Shown here piece after piece: positions 35,193 through 46,100 of a stretch of 64,000 nt of DNA (position 1 is the first letter of the stretch; each line of letters opens with the position of its first letter). Origin of the DNA: Calcarisporiella thermophila CBS 279.70. Its lineage: Eukaryota; Calcarisporiellomycota. The position numbers and the translations under genes were made by a program. The notes under the pieces were generated by a model that ran no database searches, was not told where the DNA came from, and worked only from the letters and a program-made list of their open reading frames with translations. The stretch lies in the NCBI RefSeq assembly GCF_041956535.1, contig NW_027192196.1, positions 390,921 through 454,920 of the forward strand, given 5' to 3'.

Positions 35193-37007
35193 ATGACCTC
35201 TCTCCCCGATTTCTCCAAATTCACACCTAAACGACTTCATCGCCGTCGTTCGTCCGCTTTCAATACACTTATTCAGCATCATACATCTCATACCTCTAAA
35301 ACCCACTCCCGGCATACCAACACAGCACATAAATTTCCATTCAACCGCCATCTCAAAATGCTCATAAGTGTTGTGTCGAGGCGCGGCCTATGGTTTCGCG
35401 TGCTCGCTATTATTACGGTTTTCTTACTAGTATTGTGGATCTCTTTGCCGAATGAAATGGGTAAAAAGTCATTCTCTGATTTGAAAGGATGGAAATCAAC
35501 GGAAGAAAGTATGGAGCAGAGCCAAAATGGTATGATGCCTCATTGTGTTCTTCAATCCTATTATGAATTGCGATTCTCATGTATAAATTTCTTTCTCTTA
35601 GATCCATCATCTATACCCCTCTTCACTGATAAGGAGACCAAACAAGCCTCCGACCGTCAAAAGCATACTGGTGTTGCTGCCGATGAAGAAGATTCTCTCT
35701 CAGGTCAACTGAGGGCCCCCGCACCTCACACTTCCGACCATTGCGATTCGCCCACACCTGGTCGACCCGCCATTCAATACGCTCTCATGATTGATGCCGG
35801 ATCCACTGGTTCCCGCATCCATGTATACCGCTTCAATTACTGCAAATCCACCCCTGAGCTTGAGGATGAAGTATTTGAGAAAACCGAACCAGGCCTTTCT
35901 TCCTACAAGGATGATCCCTTGGCGGCAGCAAAAAGTTTAGACGGACTTATGCAAGTTGCCCTTGACAATGTTCCCAAGGATTTATATGATTGTACGCCCA
36001 TTGCTGTCAAAGCGACCGCTGGACTTCGACTTCTTGGTGAAAACCAATCAAAGAATATTCTCAAAGCGGTGCGAAATCGCCTTGAGAAAAATTACCCCTT
36101 TCCTATCCATGGAGGGCCATCGGGCGTTGAGATTATGGATGGTAGGGATGAGGGCGTCTATGCGTGGACAACCGTGAATTACTTACTAGGTAATCTGCAC
36201 TCCAAGAATTCGCTTACGGCTGGCGTCTTTGATCTGGGCGGCGCATCCACCCAGATCGTATTTGAACCTGCGATGGAAGAATCGAAACAGCTACCAAACG
36301 GGGACCATCGTTATGAGCTGTCTTTTGGAGGAAGGAAGTTTGTTCTCTATCAGAATTCTTATTTGAGCTATGGACTAAAAGAGGCGCGCAAAGGTATGAC
36401 CAATTACCTTATCAAGCAATGGCGCTCTGATGCGGCTGCGAGAGACAATGAGGTGCATGATCCATGTCTACCTTTGAAACACGTGGAAGAGGTACAACTC
36501 AATGAAAGCGTCCGTGGATATCGCACGGTGCGTGTCGTTGGCACCGGTGCAGGATTTGCAGCATGCAGGGCGGTGGCAGAGCAAATTCTGAACAAAGAGA
36601 AAGAATGTCCCCTGGCACCCTGCTCTTTCAATGGGACATACCAGCCGTCCTTGGAGGAGACTTTCCATCAACACGACATTTATGCGTTCTCGTACTTCTA
36701 TGATCTCACTTATCCTCTCGGAATGCCCTCTGAATTTTCTGTGCGTGAATTACGTGAGCTTACCGATGATGTGTGTAAGGGAGAGACAAGGAAGTTTGCC
36801 CACGTTCCGGGAGCCGAAGCTGAGCTGAGGGGATCGCCAAATTTCTGCAAAGATCTCAGTTTCATCTACACTCTCTTGCACACCGGCTATGGAATCCCTG
36901 AGGATCGGATGCTGAAGATTGCAAAAAAGATTCGTGGCGCAGAGACAGGATGGTGCCTCGGGGCCTCTCTCGCCATGCTGGATGAGAAGAAATGGTGCAA
37001 GGCATAG
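35193..37007 (+). CDS. GDA1: Golgi guanosine diphosphatase (GDA1, CD39/apyrase family)
   Basis: Converts GDP to GMP in the Golgi lumen so that GDP-mannose import can continue for mannosylation. A basic cytosolic N-terminus leads to a single anchor (FRVLAIITVFLLVLWISL) and then the lumenal domain. Apyrase conserved regions are present: DAGSTGSRIHVYRF (ACR1), KATAGLR (ACR2), EGVYAWTTVNYLLG (ACR3), FDLGGASTQIVFE (ACR4) and the C-terminal SYFYD...LGMPSEF block. An in-frame 72 base intron at 35530-35601 (gtatga...cttag) is probable because its translation is hydrophobic and unlike the family. Splicing it out gives 580 residues. The ATG at 35358 is a shorter alternative start. Confidence 0.92.
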   Translation: MTSLPDFSKFTPKRLHRRRSSAFNTLIQHHTSHTSKTHSRHTNTAHKFPFNRHLKMLISVVSRRGLWFRVLAIITVFLLVLWISLPNEMGKKSFSDLKGWKSTEESMEQSQNGMMPHCVLQSYYELRFSCINFFLLDPSSIPLFTDKETKQASDRQKHTGVAADEEDSLSGQLRAPAPHTSDHCDSPTPGRPAIQYALMIDAGSTGSRIHVYRFNYCKSTPELEDEVFEKTEPGLSSYKDDPLAAAKSLDGLMQVALDNVPKDLYDCTPIAVKATAGLRLLGENQSKNILKAVRNRLEKNYPFPIHGGPSGVEIMDGRDEGVYAWTTVNYLLGNLHSKNSLTAGVFDLGGASTQIVFEPAMEESKQLPNGDHRYELSFGGRKFVLYQNSYLSYGLKEARKGMTNYLIKQWRSDAAARDNEVHDPCLPLKHVEEVQLNESVRGYRTVRVVGTGAGFAACRAVAEQILNKEKECPLAPCSFNGTYQPSLEETFHQHDIYAFSYFYDLTYPLGMPSEFSVRELRELTDDVCKGETRKFAHVPGAEAELRGSPNFCKDLSFIYTLLHTGYGIPEDRMLKIAKKIRGAETGWCLGASLAMLDEKKWCKA

Positions 37008-37446
37008 ATGTAGAACAAAAGGAAACCAAGTCATATTCTCCCTACCTACCCCCGTCTATATAATTTTTATTATTGCTATTGTTATTGCTAATTGTAAAAG
37101 GAAACGTGGATTGGGATATTAAACCAAATAGATTTCTTTTTCTTTTCTCTTTTCTTAACCATTTTGGTCCCAATGTTGCATACGATACGCTGGAAAGACA
37201 GAGGTGCATTTTCTTCCATTTACAAAAACCAACTGCTATTGGATGGTAGAATAATAGTACTATTAGAATGATAATATGAATGATAATATGGATGATTAAA
37301 GGGGGAAAAAAAGAGAAAATATAAATAAGAATAAGAATGCATCATAATATATCGACAAAGTGCAATAAAAGTACAATAGACACAATACAAGTGGTAAAAA
37401 GTCTAGTGGTTCAGCCTTGCGTAAAGAAACTATGCAGCAAATCAAC
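37008..37446. other. convergent 3' region between GDA1 and the LRR gene
   Basis: AT-rich, with tandem AATGATAAT-like units near 37267-37296. No gene seen. Confidence 0.5.
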
Positions 37447-39266
37447 TCAATCTCCCCTAGATCCAAGAGTCGACTCGGATAGCTGCTGAGAAGAGTGGGA
37501 CAATGGCTCATTCACAGTGACAGCAGGTTGGCATAAGAAAGCTATGGACACACATAAAGGGTTAGTCAACAGACCCAAGAAAAAGAATTGAACCGTCTTT
37601 TTGCAAACGGCGTCGAACCTACTTTTTTTCAGTCGTTTCAAAAAGCGATGTTTCCTCTTGCTCTCGTTGCTTGCCGGCAGACTCCTTTGACCTTCATCGG
37701 AGGAGGAGGAGGAGGATCGGCTTGCTCTATTTATCTGCTGGTTCACGCATCTCATGGAACAGAGCACGTAATTCACAATTAAAGTTTCGTCGCAAACAAC
37801 CGCGATTTCCCTGTATTCAATCCACTTGCGGCACATAGGGGCTGCGCACTGATCACAGAGTATGCGATCCCTGAGATAATCGCGGATTTGAATAGGAATT
37901 TGGCGCTGAATGCTAGTGAGCGAGTCAGCAGAATATTCTCTAAGACAAGAGCGAGCTGCAAGTTCGAGGAGGGGGGGAGGTTGGCCACCGGATTTATCCC
38001 AGAGCACTCCTAACTTGGTTGGATCGAGTTGGTTCTCATCCACGAGTACGCATTTCAGGGCTTGCATGTACTGCACTTGCCATGGAAGCACTACCAGTCG
38101 ATTTCTTCGCATATCTAGTTTTTCTAGTTTGGGAAGTTCGCAGATCACCGGCGGCAGGTGCTCAATATTATTCTGGACCACGCCCAGTTTGGTGAGATTG
38201 ACAAGCGCACCCAACGCGTCAGGAAGGGACTGTAGCTTATTGTCGTTAAGGTTGAGCCATTCTAGCCCTTTCAGTTCGCCGATGCTCTCCGGCAAAGCGG
38301 TCAAAACATTAATGGCCAGGTTCAATCTTCGTAGGTTTTTCAACAGTCTGATTTCCTCTGGCAAACACTTGAGTGCATTGGTGTGCAGATCCAGGTTCAC
38401 GAGTTTCTTGGCGGAATGGCAAAAGTCGGGCGAAATGGTTTGAATGAAATTGCCCGAAAGGAAGAGCTGGGAGAGAGCGGGAAGCTGTGCAAGTTGAGTG
38501 GGGATGGAGAGGAAGAGGTTGAAGCTGAGATTTAGGTTGGCAAGATTTCGGAGGAAAATGAAAGCGGGAGGAATGGATTCGATTCGGTTCTTCTGAGCTA
38601 GGAGGGTCTTCAAATTCTTGAGCTTGCAAACGCAGTCGGGAATTGCTACAAAGGGCCATTAGAGTAAGCAATGAGTGGCTGCCCAAAAGAGAGCCTCGTA
38701 ATAAAAGATGGTATTTACATGTGAATCGGTTTTTCTGTATATCCAGACACTCCAGCTTTGACAATTTCTCCAGTTCGCGGGGTAAACTCGTCAACAAGTT
38801 TCCCCCAAGCGTAAGCGTAGACAGGTTGCTTAAATGGCATATGTCCTTAGGGAGCTCTGCAATTCTATTGTGTGCGAGTGAGAGGCGTGTCAAGGAGCGG
38901 ATATGCAGCACAGTCTGGGGGAATGTGGAGAGAAGATTTTCGCGCAGCGAAAGTTCACGAAGGTTTTCTAAGCATAGGATCTCATTGGAGATCGAAGTCA
39001 AGTTGTTACGGCGGAGATAGAGCTTGGTTGCACTGACATGGTCTCTGAGGAAGCCGTAGGGTATCCTTACATAGGGAAGAGAGGTATGATCGTTAATTGT
39101 TGGCTGCGTGATGAGGTAGGTCGGAAGCTCAACACTTACTCTAACAGCTGCTGGTCTGAAAAGTCAGCCTATAAGTGTGGGAAAAAGACAAGGGTAAGCC
39201 TAGGCTCGTGGGCACAGAGTTGAGCAAAGGATGTAGGCTAACCTCTTTGAAAGTAATGTTCCCCAT
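37447..39266 (-). CDS. Leucine-rich repeat protein with C-terminal Cys module
   Basis: Four exons (39243-39266, 39140-39168, 38719-39065, 37447-38645) give 532 residues. A leader (MGNITFKEADFSDQQ) precedes about 14 SDS22/SHOC2-type LRRs of the form LxxLxLxxNxLxxLPxxI, such as LRELSLRENLLSTFP and LTKLGVVQNNIEHLP. After the repeats a region with CDQCAAPMC...YREIAVVCDETLIVNYVLC suggests a zinc-binding unit like that of LRRC58-type proteins. A basic Ser-rich stretch (SSSSSSDEGQ, KRKHRFLKRLKKSRF) follows. Such LRR proteins serve as scaffolds, often for Ras or E3 complexes. A short in-frame intron may lie near 37540. Exact function is unknown. Confidence 0.85.
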
Positions 39267-39760
39267 TCCCGGTGGAGGATAGCGGAGCAAAGACTAAAAA
39301 GCAAGAGCTGAGAGAGCAAGGGGAAAGAGTGGAGGGGAAATTCGGGTGGAAAGACAGAATTTGGGAGGAGGAGAGAAGTGAGTCGGAAAAGAGAGACATA
39401 GCTTTAAAACGAGCAATATCGTTTTGCTATCGTATTTGTCGGGCGCAAAGGGGGGCAAATATTAGGTTGCAAGCTTGACTTGAGACTGGTCAATCGCTTG
39501 AGACTTTTGCCATGCATATAGAAAAATTGAAACAAGCCGGAATGCGTCATTGGATACGAGATTTTCAATTGGAACAATGAAATTAAGACAGGTACAGTCC
39601 TTATATAAGACAGGGGATCCCTTATAAGGACAAAGACAAAATGTGCAGACAAATAAGATACAAGGGCAGGAGTGGCATGCCAAGAGAAAACAAAGATGGG
39701 AGATAGACACAGAAGATATTCATGGCCAAAGAGATATGTACCGCGCGAATCGCCACTCTG
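39267..39760. other. intergenic between the LRR gene and phytochelatin synthase
   Basis: Purine-rich (AGAGAAGGAG) on the plus strand, with open frames at 39272-39478 (plus) and 39404-39710 (minus) that show no family. It holds the promoter of the LRR gene and the trailer of the synthase gene. Confidence 0.5.
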
Positions 39761-41307
39761 CTAATTTGAAAAGGGACAAAAATTCTTCATCAGACCGCGA
39801 AACTCAACCGCCAATTTCTCCACTTCACAGCGCAGCAGCTCGCCGTCAATGCGGGTGCGATACCGCTGCCATTGCTTGAAGACTTCCTTCGGCAGCCCCG
39901 CGTAAATCCAGGCCGGAGACGCGAGGAGAAAGAGGGTGGCCATGACGGAATGGTTCGAAGCTGACGAGTGGCCCGTCGATGCCACCAGATCGTAGATCTG
40001 GGATCTGCGGGTTTCTTGGGTCAATTTCACCATCCTTTCGCACTGCTCTTCGCGATTTCCTATGCCGACACTCTGCAGTGTCAGGAGAAGGAGATATTCC
40101 CTTGGAACTGAAGCAAGCGTGGTGCCAACAACCATGTCAAGCGAGTCCGGCTTCTCGCGGTGTAGACGCTCAGGAATTTCTCGGAACAGAATCTTTGCTA
40201 GCGTCGTCCAATTCAACTGGTTCGGGGTGACCGCCTCTTGGGTATATACTGGAGTCGTTGTTGTTTTTCTATTCACTGGTAGCTTCGAAGCACACGCTTT
40301 AATCTTGCAAAGGGAAATGGGCGGGACTTTCCCGTGCGAGAGCAAGAAATATCCCCTAGGGCGACCAGTCTCCTTATCCACGGGTCGCATCGCCTCATAG
40401 AGTAGCTCTGCATCTGAGAAAAAGCTCTTGTACTTGAATCGCGCTACGTCAAGTATTAGAGTCATTTTTTTCCCTTCGGGTGTATTAACGCATGCTCCAA
40501 CAGGTGAGAAATGCCCATCGCCCGTTTGTCCCATCGCTTTGCGAGAAAACGAGACAACCATATAGAGATCATTGCGCGAGCAGACGTTCTGGAGGTCCTC
40601 GAGGAACTCTTGCTTGGAGACCTCGTCAGCTCGCTTGGCAATCACATTGCAGTGGCATTTTGCAAGACCTATCAATACGATGCAATAGACGTCGGTAAGC
40701 AAAAATGATACCTCACAAATGAATATTACAAGCAGAACTGAGACTTACATGCAAATTGACTGAAAGTTATTCCTTTCTCTTGGACCTCTTCCCTTGGTGA
40801 ACAGCAATGTAATAGATCATCTGTATACCATCTCCATACGCCCTTCCAGACTCTCCGTGGGTCAACCTCTAGTGCATTAAGCACCATCGCCAGTGACGAG
40901 GGCCCACAGAAAGCAGGCTCTGATTGCTGTGTAAAATTCCCTGCCAAATTAAAAAATCCTTCTGCTGTACCCTGATGCAATGCCTCGGTAAAGAGTTTTT
41001 TCCCGTGCTTCGAAGTAAAAGAAATGAGGTGAGAGGGGAGTTCCCGGCCATGAAAAGTTCGATCAGGAGGAGGAGCAAGAACAAGATCTTGAAGTGCAGG
41101 ATCAAGTAACAATGAAATGTCGATGGATTCGTTGGAGGAGCGCTGAAGTTCGGATGTTAAAGTAGTTTTAGAACGATACGAGGAAAAGTGGAGGGCATTA
41201 AAAGCACTAGGGGAATATGAAAGAGGAGATATTTTACAAGTCGAAGGGTGTATGATATTGGAACATACACGCCGAATGCAGTGAGATGCTGCTGGTTGGA
41301 TCAACAT
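39761..41307 (-). CDS. Phytochelatin synthase (glutathione gamma-glutamylcysteinyltransferase)
   Basis: A papain-like thiol enzyme that makes phytochelatins from glutathione and binds heavy metals. Two exons (40749-41307 and 39761-40668) give 488 residues. The catalytic Cys lies in EPAFCGPSSLAMVLNALEVDP, the His in TGDGHFSPVGACV and the Asp in LILDVARFKYKSFF; all three of the triad are in place. The C-terminal half (from about residue 270) is the variable metal-sensing domain and carries few Cys. Residues 1-45 are rich in Ser, Arg and hydroxylated residues with no acidic residue (MLIQPAASHCIRRVCSN), like a mitochondrial presequence. Transfer from plants or bacteria cannot be judged here. Confidence 0.92.
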
Positions 41308-41738
41308 TATTTTGGGGGTGTAAGAATAAGAAAAAAATAAAAACGCTTTAAAAATACAGATAAGCGTTGATATAAATTATCAGGCCACAACACATACAAT
41401 CTGATTAAAATTCTATCAGATTATTTATTGCTGATATCTTTCTTAAACAATTTCGTCATCGTACGAATCATTGTCCAAGCTGATAAGAATTCTTGGGATA
41501 TCTTTAAACCGAAGGTTGCTTTAGAAACTCTTTTAAGGAGAGTGTCTACTCTTTTCTAAAAGAAGTTCTCTAACAAACCGTTTTTTTTTTTTCGTCTATT
41601 TAGTCGGAAAAATTTACGATGGATGAAAATGAATAGAATGATAAAAAGCGATTTCTGTACAATAAGGAAGCAAATATAAAGGTTCATAGCATATACAATA
41701 AATTACAGAGTTAGAAAAGCTCAAACAAGCATATACAA
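41308..41738. other. intergenic between phytochelatin synthase and the SIM-RING gene
   Basis: Very AT-rich with a run of 13 T at about 41580. No gene seen. Confidence 0.5.
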
Positions 41739-42501
41739 TCATTTCAACTTAAACTCTAGCGGTTCAACTTGTCTCGCGTTCAACTTTTTTCGACAAACAG
41801 GGCACTGCTTAGAGATTCGGATAGCCGTACGGATGCAAGCTTCGCAAAAAAGATGCCCGCACACGGTGGCAGTCGTATTGGTTGGAGTCTCAAGACAAAC
41901 AGTGCACTGCACCCGAAGTAATCCCGGAGCGTTTGCAGGTAAAGCATCTTCTGAATTTTGTTCAGGATTAAGAAGACCGGAATCATTTGCAATGCGAGCC
42001 GATGCCTGAGAGGCAGAAGGTTCGGATTCTGCGTTCGATTGGCGGGTGAAATCAACTTCAGGAATATTGTCGTCCTCTCGATTCTCAGGGGAAGCACTGT
42101 GGTTAATTATTTCGCGGTTTGTATCTGAAAGGCGATGAGGCGAGAATGGCGTGTAAATTCTGAAACCCCTTCTTCCTCTTCTGCGTGGTGTAAAATAGCG
42201 CGGAGGTAAGGCATCTGTACTACTTTCATCACTACTACTACCAATTGTTATAATCTCGGGAGAACGAGATCCATTAGTAATACCAGTGTTAGAGTCCGGA
42301 GCTTGATCAGCCAGTGATTGAGATTCTTCTTCATAGGGGTTCCTATCTCCTAATAATGTGATCACAAAATTAAGGCATTGTTTATGAATGGGTAGGTTGA
42401 TATTAAATAAAAAGGTGGGAAATTTTACTTGATCGAAGATGATATCTTTCTCCCTCTCTCAATTCTGCATTTCGTCGTGTTCTCCTCTTTCTCTTGGCCA
42501 T
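41739..42501 (-). CDS. SIM-RING protein, likely SUMO-targeted ubiquitin ligase (RNF4/Slx8-like)
   Basis: Two exons (42429-42501, 41739-42349) give 227 residues. The N-terminus is basic (MAKRKRRTRRN). SPEIITIGSSSDESS is a textbook SUMO-interacting motif, a hydrophobic core flanked by acidic/Ser residues. The C-terminal RING reads CTVCLETPTNTTATVCGHLFC then CIRTAIRISKQCPVCRKKL, with C3HC4 spacing. This is the layout of RNF4 and of the S. pombe Rfp1/2-Slx8 pair, which ubiquitinate SUMOylated proteins in DNA damage and genome stability. A second SIM may be PEVDFT, but it is weaker. Direct evidence of SUMO binding is not available. Confidence 0.8.
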
Positions 42502-42655
42502 AGCGAGTTCTCAGCGATATATAAAAGAATAGGAAGAAATTATGTGACTGCCTACCACTCTACACTCTAATAAATCCGCAAATGATTTGGGCCAATAGCC
42601 TAAATTGGAGTTAAAATGCTCAATAAAATAGAAGTCTTTGGAAAATGCTCATATT

Positions 42656-42938
42656 CTAGCGCAGAGAATGGAATCTGGTACAGCTCGTGGGCGAAAAAGT
42701 TGACGATGCTGCGACCGAGAGTGTGGTCGCAGCAGCGTCTCTAGCTGCTACAACCCCCAGTAGGAGACTCTCTGCCTCGATGGCATATCCATTGCGGGCA
42801 AACGTCTTCACCAGCTCTAAAGACCTCCGCTTTGGCTGCCTCTCCCTTAACACAATGCCATCCCCGCCTACTTCCTTCGCCACCGCGGCAGCCTCTCCTA
42901 CGAGACCCGATTTTACCAAAATTTTGGAGACTGCTTCG
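42656..42938 (-). CDS. Helical repeat (PPR-like) fragment or small gene, uncertain
   Basis: A minus-strand frame opens at 42938, after an acceptor-like atgcag, and reads EAVSKILVKSGLVGEA, then LVKTFARNGYAIEAESLLLG and an Ala-rich end. The two pieces resemble PPR motif helices (LVKSGLVxEAxxL, FxRNGxxxEAExLL). No upstream exon could be secured, and the opposite strand is open as well (42687-42947). It could be the last exon of a gene whose 5' exons I failed to find, or a relic. Family and gene status are both inference. Confidence 0.3.
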
Positions 42939-43182
42939 CTGCATTGATGGAGCTATTGAGATGGATTGGAGTAGGATATTCTAAAATAAGAAAAGCAATT
43001 TAAAAATTAACAAAATTAAATGATTCATAAAAGGAGATTCAATTCGGATTTTCGCGTTAATTTCGGGGCGGAGTCGCTTAATATAACGCTTGATATTGGA
43101 TCTTCAAATAAGCTCTAGGAGCTGTTCCCATCTTTGATACCATCTCTAAACTATACCTTTCCTTTTACCGATTATATGGAGA

Positions 43183-46100
43183 ATGTGGGACACTAAGAGT
43201 GATACCCCTCTTCCATTGGAACAGTCGAGTCCATCTTCTCCCATTGAAACTGAGGTAAACTCTGATACAAGAATACCTGTTGAGCCTGATGTAAGCCCAG
43301 TAAATTTCATTTCTTTAAAAAGAAAACACGTCAGTACATTTGTTTTGCAAATATAGAATCCCATTACAGAACATACACCAGATTTCATTCGATTCCCTTT
43401 GAGCTTCGCTAATCCCCTTCATTCCGCACATACTCAAAGCGCTGGTCCTTCAGTCATAGATGATGACCTGCTAAAATTGTTTGATAATCCAGCGCGTCCT
43501 GTTCGCATTGACCAGTTTTTCCGAAGACGGAGGCAGCTTCACCAGACCTTAAAAAAGAAAAATTCGGTGAGGCAGCGCCGGCCATCGCATCTGCCGGAAG
43601 TAGCGGTTAGGGAAATAGACGAGCGTGTGGTGTTTATGCTGCCTCAAGATGCAGGGCTCTTTGACGAAATATTAGCTTACAAAAGAGACAACCCTAATGC
43701 TCTTTTATGGTACTTTGCTCTTTTTAATGATATTTCAATACCATTTAAGCTCTATTACTTCAATTAGGGATGCAATGGACAAGTTTGCGCATCGGCCTCC
43801 ATCTGACGCTTTCATACGTATTATCTACCTCCCCGACAATCGTTGTGATTTTGTGCTTACATACCTGGCAAATGAAGCGGAGAAATCTGCCGAGCATCAG
43901 AAGCGGCGTCGGGAGTTCGAGTTGGAACTTCTTCGCGCCGGCCTTTTAATTGAACGTGAAGAAGGAGTCGATCACGATTTTGTATTTGTGAAATTGACGG
44001 CGCCCTTCGAACGTCTATGCAGAGAGGCTCAAAACATGAAACTAAAAATGAACTTGAAAAAGCCGAAATTGCATCCTCACATTCCCTCTTCTTTATTTGT
44101 GAGAATGCTACCCCAGTTTTTCAAAGATTTAATCGGGGAGAGTGAAGATACAGAGAAACAAGCGGCCACCTTCCGCGCCGATAAGCTACAGGAGTTTGAA
44201 GGAGCAGACGAAACCGTATGTTGGAGCCAAATTGTTACCAGGTTCTTTTCAACGGCTAGGCGTTCGCTCATGGTAGGCGAGAAAAAAGGTTTACTTGTTA
44301 CTACAATTACGTGCCAATATAAACTCTACAATTAGGTCTATAACATCATTATTCACGTCGGTTCGAACATCAATCTTCATAACGCTGAAAATGTCACCAA
44401 TTCCTCTCGTAATTCTGCAATTTTTCTTAAAGCCTCTATTTTTTCTTAGCCTTCAACTTATTGTTTTATAGAAATCAAACAACTTCTTAAGCAAGGAGTT
44501 TATCAGCAGCTATATCCAATCCACGACGGTCCACATCGATTGAAAAATGCTACAACAGATTCGACGAATTTGAGAGCATGGCTCTTCACGAACTGGGCAT
44601 TGCGATTTGAGCGTATCTTTGGACCAGAACCATACGATACAAGTATGTAGTTTCTTAAATCAAGCTCGAGTGGAGGATAGTGATGAATTTCTTGTTAGTT
44701 CGAGAATATTTCGGCGAAAAAATCGGCCTCTATTTTGCCTGGTTGGGCTTTTATACGAGCTGGCTTTGGATTGCTTCTGTCATTGGTTTGATATCGTTCA
44801 TAGGAGGCATCCTAATAACAGAAGTGTAAAATATCATTTCCTTACATTGGTTATTATGACTTTCGGCTTATTCACTTCCTTTTTATATAGCAACTCAAGT
44901 TCTCAGTTGATTGCATTCCGAGCTTTTCATTTTGATAATCCGTTTACAGCTCCTTATGCTATATTCATGTCTATTTGGAGTAAATTTGTTTATTTCTATT
45001 TTTGTGCCAAATGCCCGAATATTTATAAGCTCTCATATAATTGCGGCTAGGTACCTTAATGCTCGAATTCTGGAAGCGTCGGAACAAATATTTAATGTGG
45101 AAATGGGATGTGATGGATTATGAAAAAGAAGAGCAGGTCAGACCAGAGTTCTATGGAACAGGTTGTAAAATGCGAAAATAAATAAGTGGATTTCCAAATT
45201 TTTTTAACACGCGCTTTTTCATTAGAAATACGTATCTCTCCCATTACGCACAAACCCGAGCTCCATTATTCTAGAAACAAGAGGATAACCAGACTACTCA
45301 TTTCTTTTTCAATAATTGCGATCTCGGTGAGACAACGCTTTTTGTCCATACCCTTAAATGATTTGTTTTGGAATTCACGCGTGATTATACTAGGTAATTA
45401 TCATCGTTCTGAGTGTGGTGTCGCTACTTCTTTTTTCTGCATGGGTGCGCGTTTCGAATCGGGTGCCCGGTTTTTGGGGTAAGTTTACTCCTGTAACTTT
45501 CCCAACCGATATTGATTTAATCTTAATTCTGAACAGGATCTGTTCTTCCGGCGCTAATGAGCTTAGTCATAATTCTTATCCTTAGCAAGGTACAAGCAAT
45601 TCATTTTTCTCTCCCAAGAAATAATCAGGTTTATTCAAATTCAAATATTATTTAATGTTAGGTATATGATCGTCTTGCTAGGTGGTTAACGAATTATGAG
45701 AACCATCCAACTGTCACTGCCTATGAGGATGCACTTATTTGGAAGGTGATTGGTGCTCTTTAAATAAAATACTAATTCGATACTAATCCTATATATAGCG
45801 CTATTCTTTTGACTTTGTGAATTATTATGGTACACTTTTCTACATCCTCATTTTCAAGCAATGGGTAATGCGTAGCACTTTGTTTCATTTTATTCCATAC
45901 ATTCTAATCCCAATTTTATGTGGTATAGATCAGTAATTTTGGTATCTTTGGGAGAAAAATTGTCGACTCGGATGAATTACACCCAAGTATGTATGAACTT
46001 ACGGTTCAGTTGGCTATTGTCTTCATGGGTAAGCAATTTGTCACGCAAGCGGTGGAGTGGATAATGCCTTGGCTTCTGAGCCTCTGGAACCGTAAGAAGG

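Noticed and set aside
42687-42947. Plus-strand Ala/Ser-rich frame
   Set aside because: The opposite strand shows PPR-like helices, and the plus frame has only low-complexity residues; kept only as the weaker reading.
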